The notes under the pieces are model-generated. The model was not told the origin of the DNA. It was given only the letters and a program-made list of their open reading frames with translations, and did not search any database. Shown here in pieces: positions 1-9,406 of a stretch of DNA of 64,000 bases. Position numbers and translations under genes: made by a program. Numbering within the stretch: position 1 is the first letter of the stretch; every line of letters begins with the position of its first letter. The DNA comes from Paramacrobiotus metropolitanus (Eukaryota; Tardigrada; Eutardigrada; Parachela; Macrobiotidae), in NCBI RefSeq assembly GCF_019649055.1, contig NW_026570324.1, positions 124,001 to 188,000 of the forward strand. The letters run 5' to 3'.

Positions 1-181
1 CCTCTGCATAAAAACGAGAATCAGACGGAGACTCGGGAAATTCGCCATTATCATAATTTTTAATGGTAATTTCAAGGTTTTCGGAATTATGGTAATTACC
101 AGAGTGTTCAACGGTACGGGAATTACTGGCCGATGGACCCTGGTCAAGTGACATGCGGGACTGCGAGCGCGAACTGGCCAT
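1..181 (-). CDS. Start of a third ORF of the retrotransposon, partial
   Basis: An ATG at 181 (minus strand) opens a frame that stays open to the window edge, about 60 residues. It lies directly downstream of the pol stop at 226, where some Ty3/gypsy elements carry an extra ORF. The visible part is hydrophilic and rich in Ser, Asn, Arg and Glu. It shows no signal peptide or membrane segment, so the visible part gives no support for an envelope protein. The product is not recognised and the real length is unknown. Confidence 0.35.
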   Translation of the reverse strand, partial: MASSRSQSRMSLDQGPSASNSRTVEHSGNYHNSENLEITIKNYDNGEFPESPSDSRFYAE

Positions 182-225
182 CTTCGGTTCTGAAAAATAC
201 AAACAATGTACACGGTGACGACACT

Positions 226-774
226 TTAAGCAAAGTATTCGTATAAATTATGGAGTACAGAATGCGCTTGTTTACGAATACGGTTAGATCGTCTAAGTAC
301 AGGAGTTTCTTTATTTTCAGAGCTAACGGGCTCAACAGGCGGTATTTTAGGATCTTCCACGTCGGTATTCACTTTGGTAGGTAATTTCAACACGGGAATA
401 GTGTCAGAAATAGTAGATCTCTGAGGGAATATACGGCGCAAATAGTCATTTTTACTGTCCTCTACATCCAAAACAATCGGTTTAAACCTTTTTAATTTGG
501 AAATATGGACAATATTAATTTGGTTATTTTTTGGAACTTTCTGAAGGGACTTCAAGGTAACGTTTCCATCGGGACTTAATTTGGTAATTTCGTATGGACC
601 TCTGAACTTCAGTTGTAATTTCTGAGTTCGACCAACGGTTAGTTGTTCATCTTTAACCCATACTTTATCACCAATGTTGAAGGGAAGTTCAACTTTATTT
701 TTCTCGTAATTTTGTGCATTTTTCTCATGCATACGGTTACTTAATATTTCGGAGAAATCAAAAGCATTTTCCAC
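226..774 (-). pseudogene. Integrase C-terminal part of Ty3/gypsy pol
   Basis: This segment continues the integrase after a frame break near 775. A stretch beginning FNIGDKVWV and running to FRGPYEI is the usual small beta-barrel C-terminal domain of Ty3/gypsy integrases, which binds DNA. An acidic, proline-rich tail follows, ending in a basic LRRSNRIRKQ patch close to the stop. No chromodomain is evident. It is annotated as part of the broken polyprotein rather than as a separate gene. Confidence 0.8.
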
Positions 775-1190
775 TTTTGCCGTAACTCATTCCAGTATTC
801 GGCATTGGTCTGCTTACGGATTTCTTGCAAACTGGCATTCTTAAAGATGGTATCAACGGTTAATATCTGGTCGGTAGCAAACATTAGGTAGTATGGAGAC
901 ATGTTTGTGGTACTGTGCTGAGTAGTATTATACGCATAAATTATAAATTTAGCGTATTCTACCCAGTTATCTTGGTTCTGGTTAATATACATGGTCAATT
1001 TTTCAGCGATAAATTGCATCATCCTTTCAGCACGGGTATTTGACTGAGGGTGATAAGCTGTGGTAAATCGGTGTTGTATACCGATCAGCTTATTAATCGC
1101 TGCGATAATATGACTGGTCAATCCAGTGCCACGGTCGGAAGTAAGGTATTTAGGGGGACCGAATTTGAGAATAATTTCTGCGAGAACCAC
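741..1190 (-). pseudogene. Integrase catalytic core, second half
   Basis: This contains the second and third catalytic residues of the DDE core: the Asp in LTSDRGTG and the Glu in HPQSNTRAER. The spacing and surrounding residues are typical of Ty3/gypsy integrases. The frame is separated from the first half of the core by an in-frame TAA at 1191. It then loses frame near 775, where the continuing protein moves to the next segment. The enzyme would join element cDNA into host DNA, but this copy cannot make an intact protein as read. Confidence 0.85.
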
Positions 1191-2017
1191 TTAGGCAATC
1201 TCAATCGCACTGGTAGTTTTGACGGGAACTGCATTCGCATAACGGGAAAAATTCTCAACGGCTACGAGTAGGTACTGATATCCATCTTTCACATGTGAGG
1301 GACCTAAGTGATCCAAAGACCACGACTCAAGCAGCTTGTGAGTACGTAATTTCTGCATGTACCCGGTCGGAGCAATATTCATGGCATTGCGCTTGACACA
1401 TAACTCACAACTCTCACAGTAAGCTTCGATATATTTGGTCATTTTAGGGAAAAAGTAACGGTTATGCATTTTCTCGAATGTACGATGGTAACCAACATGT
1501 CCTGCCATGGGACAGTCATGACATGCATACAGAATATCTGCACGTAACGTTTTCGGTAACACAATTAACAGGGTATTATTACCATGACGCGAGCGTACTT
1601 TATACAGAACTTTATCGACAATGCGAAATTTATCAATTAGTTTCTGGTACGCTTTGCGTAAGTTAACGTATTTCTCGGGATCACTCAATATTGTAATGAT
1701 TTTCTGACAGAATGCGTCGGTTATTTGCTCACGTATGAGTAATTCGGTATTTTTAATCTCAAAGAAAATGTTAGTATTAATGGCATATAAGAGAGTTTCA
1801 CAATCATCTTCGTTCTTCTCGGACTTTTCGAAGGGATTTCGGCTTAGAAAGTCTGTATCGGCATGCAAACGGTCCTTACGGTACTCAATCTCAAAGTCAT
1901 ATTGTTGTAAGGATAAGGCCCATCGGTTCAGACGACTTTCTGGTTCTTTGAGACGCATTAGGTACCTTAAGGCATTATGGTCGGTAATTATTTTAAATTT
2001 CTTTCCGGAAAGGTAAT
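1191..2017 (-). pseudogene. RNase H C-terminal part and integrase N-terminal half
   Basis: The first about 70 residues after the nested insertion carry RNase H signatures (TDHNALRYL and a later ADTDFLSR). The integrase zinc-binding module follows, with the H-H-C-C pattern seen as GHVGYHRTFEKMH and CESCELC. The first catalytic Asp lies in SLDHLGP. The frame ends in TAA at 1191 although the integrase continues in the same frame beyond it. This is a plain nonsense break. Confidence 0.85.
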
Positions 2018-2815
2018 AAGCAGGTTGCGGTATCAACGAAGGGGTACGATTGACGATAGAATTAACAACGGGGTATGATTAACGAACGTTTAAACGACAT
2101 TACCCGTCGTTATTAACGAAACGAAGGGGGTATCGTTTCGTTAATAACAACGTTGAAATTCAGTAATAAACGACTGGGCTTACATAGACCATTGAGCACG
2201 AAGACTGCATAGGGGAGACAGTCTACCCAGTGAATTTCTGCCTGGGCACTCAATCCTGAGTTGCCCACTCGACTCGAATTTTTCGAAAATCGTACCAGTC
2301 TCGACAGTTGTTCTGATGTCAGTTAGCTTTTTGCCAGCTACTTTGAAAGCAGAATAATTTACGTTTTCATAAATGTGACAAAAAATTATTTCAAAAATCA
2401 AAACACAGTTGCACAAATACTTGTTTCAGGAGCTAATGTTCTACAGCAACTTTGTAACCATCTTTCAAGTGCAACTGCAAGTTACGCATTCTAGAATGGA
2501 AAATGACAGTCCTTGAGAACGTCTGCGCGAAAACTTTATCCTCATTTCCATCTAACGTGTGTATACAATATGAAAAAGATCTAATTTGTTAGTCATTTTT
2601 ATCCTGGTAAACGAAAATCTTTTGAAATTGTACAAAATATTGGACGGAGAATGTTTGATACCTACAGTAGTTCCTCACGTTAATATCCGGAGCAGTAAAT
2701 TGTTTAGTTCATAACGCAACCTCCTATTTGAATCAACGGAACGTTAAATTAACAACGCCAAGATCGTCGTTAATTTTGCCGTTAATCGTACGGCCGTGCA
2801 AAACGCAACCTACTT
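2018..2815. mobile_element. Nested non-autonomous inverted-repeat element (MITE-like) in pol
   Basis: The left end (AAGCAGGTTGCGG at 2018) and the inverted right end (AAGTAGGTTGCG on the minus strand from 2815) can be aligned over about 50 bp with small gaps, including a shared GTACGATT(A/G)ACG block. The flanks are AAT on both sides (2015-2017 and 2816-2818), a likely 3-bp target duplication. Removing the element plus one AAT leaves the RNase H frame continuous, which fixes the boundaries. A perfect 16-bp hairpin sits inside at 2109-2124/2133-2148. No transposase is seen. The 3-bp duplication recalls PIF/Harbinger elements, but the family is not established. Confidence 0.8.
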
Positions 2816-3086
2816 AATGTTTATTCTTTTTAACGGACCATACGATGGCGTAACATTCTTTTTCAGTAGTACTATAGTTTTTCTGATGCTTGTCGAGCGT
2901 TTTCGAACCATATGCCACAACATGCCATCCATCGGGATGCATTTGTTCAACAATTACGCCCACACCAACGCCAGAGGCATCGGTCTTAATCTGAGTCTCT
3001 AGGGCGGGATCGAAGGGTTTTATAATCGGAGCGGTAATTAGGCATTCTTTCAGCTTCTGAAAAGCGGTATTACATGCTCTCGTCCA
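2816..3086 (-). pseudogene. RNase H N-terminal part of pol
   Basis: Downstream of the TAG at 3087 the pol frame continues with the RT-RNase H connection and the RNase H start. A TDASGVG motif carries the first catalytic Asp, and EKECYAIVW carries the expected Glu. It then stops two codons into the nested element boundary at 2815. It shows that the element was coding-competent across this junction before the stop and the insertion arose. Confidence 0.8.
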
Positions 3087-5336
3087 CTAAACAGCAACAT
3101 TTTGCCTGGTCAACTGAATCAAGGGAAATGCAATCGTCGAGAAGTTATTAATGAAAGCACGGTAATAAGTTAAAGCGCCGATAAAGGATTTTATTTCTTT
3201 TGGCGTTGTGGGAATCGCAAAATTCTGAATTGCTTCAACCTCTGACGGATCTGGCTTGATTCCGTCGTTACTCAGAATGAAGCTAGGGAATTTTATCTGG
3301 TTGAAAGCAATTTCGCACTTCTTGGGACTAATCGCGAATCCAGCTTTCGGCACGGCTGTCAAAACTTGATCCAGTAAATTGAAATGTTCTTCAAAGGTAG
3401 TGCCACCGATAAGAACATCATCAATGTAACACAGCACACCTTTCCACTTAAGGTGGTGTAGGATGGAGTCGATTGCACGCTGGAAGGTAGCTGCAGCTCC
3501 ATTCAAACCAAATGGCATACGAACGAATCCGTATTGGCCATCCATGGTTATGAATGAGCATTTGGGAATATCAGTATCTTTAACACGGATTTGCCAAAAT
3601 CCACTGTTAAAGTCAGGAGAAGTATAAAACTGGGAATTTCCAAAACTACTAATCGCGTCTTCCACTCGTGGCAACGGCCACATCGGACGATTGGTAAGTT
3701 TTTGTAACGCTCGGAAATCCACGCAAAATCGAGGTTTGTCATTAGGATCTTTTTTATTGACCAAAACAACGGGAAACGACCACGGTGATTTCCACTCACG
3801 TATAATGCCATCACGCAACATTTCATCCACTTGCTCGTTAATGGTCATTCTCTGAGCGTAGGAAGTTCGCCATGGTGTTTTCTTAACCGGTTTATTCTCC
3901 GCGGTATCAATCTCATGGACAACCTCGGAAAATTCACCAAGTTTACGGGATTTAGAAGGAGACACGGTCTTATGCTTCAGAAACAGGTTAATTAACTTTT
4001 GATGATCAAAATTCGGTAATTTAGGGTTGAACGTCATCTTGGTAATATGTTCTTTAAATTCTTCATCGGTAATGTTCGAATCACTAGCCTTTGGGTCTTT
4101 ATCACTGGTAGTTACGGTAGTATTAAATTCCACTTCTACCACTTCAATATCGGCAAAATCATCAATTTTCTCACAGGTACCAACGTTAACGTTCTTCTTC
4201 TGTCGGACCTTACGTTGCGAGTAATTGGTAATTAATATCTCAGCTTTTCCATCAACAGAGGTTGCTAGACAATTGCCAACAGACACCAGGTGATTCAACA
4301 TTAGCTTTTTATTGGGATTTAACAAGACAGGACCACTGTAATTGTCAGGTAAATCAATCATAAGTTTAATTCCAGATTTCTTGAGAATTACTATGGTATT
4401 CCGAATAAGAGCATTCGTTTTCTCCCATTTAAGACCAATATGATTGATTACGGCTTCAAGTTTACTGACAAATTCTTCCGTAGGTACTGTAGTATCGACT
4501 GGAAAGGCAACAGACTGTACAGCATCGGTTTTAGGAACTTCCAATGACACAGTCTTGTTTTCAATTGGTACGTTAACAACTGCGGTATTTACAATAGCAG
4601 AGACTTGATTTTCAGGAATGGGACTTAAAACTGCTTTATTACTGGTAATGTACACTTGCCGCAGCAGGTAATTAGGTACAAAACTCTTCTGAGAGTAATG
4701 CAAGTCTTGCAGGTCGGAAATGATCGCACAGTTAATCTGTTTTTTTTTTGAAGGTTCAGGTTTTAGGTCTTCTTCGAAGCATAAGCGATCGGTCTTAGGA
4801 TGTATCCATACACCAGATGCTTTACAGAAATCATTTCCAAGAATCACAAATTCTCTCGGAGAGTTACAGATGATGTAAACTATATGGGGAATTGTTCTGC
4901 CATTCAGTTCAACGGTAATATCAGACTGGTACATTTCATCCTTCTGAAAGGTTTGGGAAATAGTAGTAAAGTTCAGTTTGGGAGCTTTGGAATCACACCT
5001 TCTAAATTGCAGACGCAATCGTGAATCTGTGTGTTCGCTGATAATGGAACAGCTAGCACCGGTATCAACTAACACGATGACCTTTTGGTTATTGATGGTT
5101 GCTGGTGCATACACTGGTTTCACAATATCAGGCATCCCAAAGGTACGGAAAGGGTCACTTTTAACGGTATTCACGTAACTATCGGAAAATCTAACTGGGA
5201 AATCATTGACATCAACGTTTTGATTGGTACTTCTGTTAGGAAATTGACCACCGTACTTGAAATGTCGGTACTCATCATATCGGTAGGGAGGCTTTCGGTA
5301 ATACCTGCCACATTGACTTCCTTTCTGATGTGGCAT
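3087..5336 (-). pseudogene. Pol N-terminal part: aspartic protease and reverse transcriptase
   Basis: About 749 residues. The protease shows the VDTGAS active-site motif near residue 90. The reverse transcriptase occupies roughly residues 480-740. Key motifs are the DFRALQ block, the PFGLNGA block, and YIDDVLIGG carrying the two catalytic aspartates. A less conserved Thr/Val-rich linker of roughly 200 residues separates protease from RT. The frame abuts the end of gag at 5336, so pol is probably expressed by frameshifting or fusion. It terminates at a TAG (3087) just before the RNase H region, a break in this copy. Confidence 0.92.
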
Positions 5337-7188
5337 TAGGCTTTTCCCTCACGGGATTCCCAGAAATCAGGGGTATAATTGTCACGAATGAAATCATCGT
5401 ATTCTTTCTGAACACGGTACAGCACACCACGAGGGCACTTCGGCTCAACGTGCTCAAGGTCCTGTGGTTTCGCTTTGGTACATTGCTTAAAGGTATGAAG
5501 GTAATCGAGACACACGGGGCAGAACAGCTTACCAGACCGTAGTCGGTAGCTTTCAAAGTCAAGTTCGTTTCGAGGGAATCTCCATTCAGCCACCGGTGCA
5601 TCACGACGCTCACGGGAATTAGACCTGCGACGGGTGGGGTAACGATCCGAACTTCGCGATCGGTCCCGGTCACGGGACCTTTCACGAGAACGGTCACGGT
5701 CACGGTTACGGTCATAGTCACGGGAATCTCTGCGATCACGGAACAAATTATCGCGAAACTGCCGGGCATAAGTTCGATTACTGCGGTGATTACGGTCATA
5801 ACTGCGACTGCGGTCACGTTTGTAATCACGGTACTTCGAACTATCAGAACGTTCACGGTTTCGATCACGGTTATCACGAGAACGGCTTCTGCCACGGTAG
5901 TTAGACTGGGAATTATTTTTCATGAAATTCACTTCAGCATTGTCACAGGTAACATTCTGAACAACGGGAGTATCGGTTTTATTGATATTAGCGATCTTGA
6001 TTAGCACCAATCGCATCTTATCAACTGACTTGGCATCAGTAACTGCCAGTAACTTGCGGTATTCTGGTATATTCATGAATGCTCGGGTAATTTCAGCGAT
6101 CTTATCGTCTTCGGACATTAATGGGTTTACTTCATCGAACAGGACCTGTAGTTTGTCAAAGAATGTATCAACATCTTGGCCAGGTCGGAAAGTTTTCTGG
6201 GACAATTCAATTCGCTTATTGAGCTTATAATCAGCGGGTAAATATCGCTTAACCAAGATGGATTTCCATCCATCGTAGCCGGTATTCTGATTGGTTTCCC
6301 ACATAGACTCAAAGAACTTGCGAGGGGAATCTTCGAGGTATGCAGGTAGCATGAGAATCTTCTTCGATGCTGACCAACCAAGACTGTTGGTAGCACGGTC
6401 ATATTGCCGGAAGAAATCGGTAATAATTAGTTCGGACTTGTTCGCAAATTTCTGAATACGGAAATCTTTCACGGAAACTTTATGAGAATCAACGGTACTT
6501 GAAGAGGACTGGGTATTAGGCTTCATCTTCGACAAAGCTTCAACAAGCTGGGACATTGATACAGAATTACGGTCACGCTCAAGATGATCGAAGCGATCAA
6601 GCATCTGCTTACGTTCGCTCTCGATATCTCGACGGACGGTTTCTTCATGCATCAAGAGAATGTTATCAAGCACACGCTTTTCATCATCGTTAAGTGTGCC
6701 TAAAAATGTACGGTATTCTGATTCGGTTCGGGACTTTCGGTTCGGTGAATCACTGATTACTTCCACATCTTCGTTTGCGGGATGCCGTTCGGTACTCGCA
6801 CTCGTATCGGTACTTGTATCGGTAACTGTACGAGAATCAGCATCCTTGCTGCTACCGGTCCGATTGTCCGGATCCGCAGCGGAGCGAACATCGGTGTTAA
6901 CCGGCTGCTTCTGGGAAGCTTCGGCAGCTTTGGCTGCTTCGGTCGATTTCGACGTAGTATCAGCAGTTTTACGGGAATTTTTGGACAACGGTTCTGCATC
7001 TTTCGGCATGCGTTCAACGACACTTGCAAGGGTAATTTTCTGAGCGAGCAGGTGATCAGCAATATCGCTTTTCGTCAGGTTTTTGGTATTACCAGGTCGG
7101 ATACGCAAGAATTCGCATAGCTTCTTGAGCTGCTTCAGAGAATCTGCGTATCATTTAGTTGTGCAAAAATTTCAGCTCTGGTAGCCAT
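5336..7188 (-). pseudogene. Gag with RS/RD-rich tail and CCHC zinc knuckle
   Basis: The capsid-like middle part includes a retrotransposon gag pattern (WxxxKKILMLPAYL and FRPGQDVDTFFDKLQ). It is followed by a long Arg/Ser/Asp-rich stretch resembling splicing-factor RS domains. One zinc knuckle, C-x2-C-x4-H-x4-C (CPVCLDYLHTFKQC), lies close to the C-terminus. The best start is the ATG at 7188, because the codons after it (MATRAEIFAQL) look like a gag N-terminus. A frame break near 7140 separates this start from the long frame, so the copy is probably damaged. Capsids of this type package element RNA. Confidence 0.85.
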
Positions 7189-7199
7189 CGTTTGGTAAT

Positions 7200-7560
7200 T
7201 AGCGGTAATTGATGGTAATTATTAGTACACGCTGGTATGCGAATGCGGTAATAGCACTGTAGTCAATTGATCAGTGCTGGTGGTAATGCACGAATTAAGG
7301 AAAGGTCATAAACAAACTCAAACACACTGCCACAAGGCTCACACGTTTAATCCGAATCAAGAACTCAATTAGCAAAATTAATTGCCGTCACGTAAGACCG
7401 GCGAAAACTCAATTAAAAATCATCTCACATCAGACAGTTAACCGCAATCTCAAACAACTGTAATCAGTGTGGTCAGCCACACTGATCAAACCACACATGT
7501 CACGCTGAACGCTTCAATATTCATAGCATTTTTTCCAGTTTTAAAATGAATTTCAACATT
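7200..7560 (-). repeat. Probable 5' LTR and leader region of the retrotransposon
   Basis: The 5' LTR must lie immediately beyond gag on this side. The region is noncoding and AT-rich, with an imperfect series of GGTAATT motifs and a perfect 10-bp hairpin (ATCAGTGTGG and its complement at 7463-7486). The matching 3' LTR is off the window, so exact ends, the primer-binding site and the TATA box cannot be confirmed. Confidence 0.35.
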
Positions 7561-9406
7561 TTTACATTATTCTAAAATAATGGTAAAGTGTTATGAAATT
7601 GAATTGGGTTCACTTTCGACTTTATGGCCATGTGCTTTTTACAGCAAAGTTTCAAGAAGATCGGGTGGTAACCAGACTTTTGATACACCACAATGCGTTT
7701 AAGCTTTCCTAAACGGAAAACTGGCAATCAACCATAGTAATTTTAAATGTCGGAGTTGCTGCGTCAAGAAAGACCAATCACTAATCCGAATAACGAGCAA
7801 GCTGCTGCTGATGCCAAGTGCCAAATTAATCATCAACGATGCGTCACGGCAAGCACGGCTAAATCGAACGAAACTGGCTATATCATCGCAATAAATTTAA
7901 TTACTTCACTCAATACGCACAATCCATGCGCCCACATACGCCCTGATTTCTGAGGAGATTCGGTCCTACTCCTTGGAAAGCGACGCGCATGTGGGAACAG
8001 GGGGGGGACACATTGTGCAGCCAAAACGTTACCGGGATCATCGACCGGCCGATTATTATAATCTGCGTAATTATTGATAACCTATAAATATGTAATCGGC
8101 AGTTTGCATAAACTCTGTATGCTATGGGTCGGAAAATCCGAGTGTGCCGCTAATGTCGGAGATTGCGTCGGCAACGGTGTGAAACGAGAAAGATTAAGCC
8201 CTATCACATACTGATTTACACTGTTGTCCAATGAAAAGAAATAGCAACCACATTTGGAAAACAGACTCGACCCAAACAGTACGGAAAAAGTAATTCCAAT
8301 GGTCGTATTTAAGTACGGTGGCCAGCTGTCCCATAGGTACATTACCATAACGGTTTTCCTCGTCCCACTTCGGGCTCGCAGTGTCATCGTCAAGGCATTT
8401 GGCACCGGTGTTGCGTTTAACAGACACCTTCCTCAACGCCGTTGAGCGCGAAGCTGATAGCCACTTTACTGCGGAAATCGCTAGAAATTCAATCAAAAGT
8501 AGTGATTTCTTGGCGGTAGTTAGAGGCGGTTTAGTTTGGCCGTAGTAAGAGGAAATGCAACAGCCGTTTTGGGTACTTTGAGTGCGCGTCCTAAGATGCC
8601 GAACGACAATAATGACTTTGGGTGTTTTTTCAATGTTAGAATATTAATAATTTTAGCTAGTGTAAATCTGCGGAAGCTTACGGATATGTGCACTGGCTGT
8701 TGCCGAATAAAAACCAATAATTAAAATTAGAGTTACAGAGCTCAATTAAAGCAAAGCTCAAAATAAATATAAACGCGAGCGACATACGGTAAGTGCGACA
8801 GCTGTTTGCAATTAACCTTTAGCTGGCTAAATTAATTTCCATTTTCGGATGTATCAAGTTTTCTCACGCAACTAGCAGTGGCAGCATTTATGGAAAACAA
8901 GACACTGCTGCTGGTCAAGCAGCGGGATTCTATAAATGCCTCTAGCTTATATTTATGATTCAGCGTATCACCATTTATTTATTTATTTTTTTCGCCCGGA
9001 CTTTTCGCCCGGCTTCCTGATAGTCTGGAAATGGTGGTTGGTGAAAGACGCAACAGTGCACATACGTTTGTGCCTTTGTGGCGCTTTCAGTGCATTTCCA
9101 GTGACTTGGAATAACACTTTCGCTCTAACACTGTCGACAGCTCACTCAGCGATATGGGGCAGAGTTCGGTCCATCCCTCAGAACACCGTTAGGCTTTACC
9201 AGATCTGCCGATTGTCGGGCCGATAACCGTAGTGTTTTAAGCGCAACACCAACAACTACCGTAAACTGTTTGGCGATATTATCGCGCTTTGTTCACACGC
9301 TGCTGAGCCGGCAGTGCCAGTTTTCCAGCGTGATGCCATGCTTGCTTATTTTTAAAATAAGTTCTCGGAGAAACTGCCAAGTGACGCTTATGATGAACAC
9401 TGGCCT
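7561..9406. other. Intergenic region upstream of the LRR gene
   Basis: No recognisable gene or repeat family. There are short open frames on both strands at 7747-7953 and 8082-8496, with no known motif. A poly-G tract of nine lies near 8000. Promoter elements for the LRR gene should lie in the last few hundred bases, but none can be named with confidence. Confidence 0.4.

Larger units (their letters stand above)
1..7560 (-). mobile_element. Ty3/gypsy LTR retrotransposon, damaged copy, left end cut by window edge
   Basis: Read right to left, the region gives gag, then aspartic protease, reverse transcriptase, RNase H and integrase, then the beginning of a third ORF. The RT-RNase H-integrase order is that of Ty3/gypsy elements. 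The copy is disabled. There are in-frame stops near 3087 and 1191, frame breaks near 775 and near the gag start (about 7140), and a 798-bp inverted-repeat element inside RNase H. The 3' LTR lies outside the window, so the two LTRs cannot be compared and insertion age cannot be estimated. Many short GGTAATT-type motifs recur through its noncoding parts. Confidence 0.92.

Noticed and set aside
5275-5895. 206-codon minus-strand frame rich in Val/Thr
   Set aside because: Shadow frame of the repetitive RS/RD-coding part of gag.
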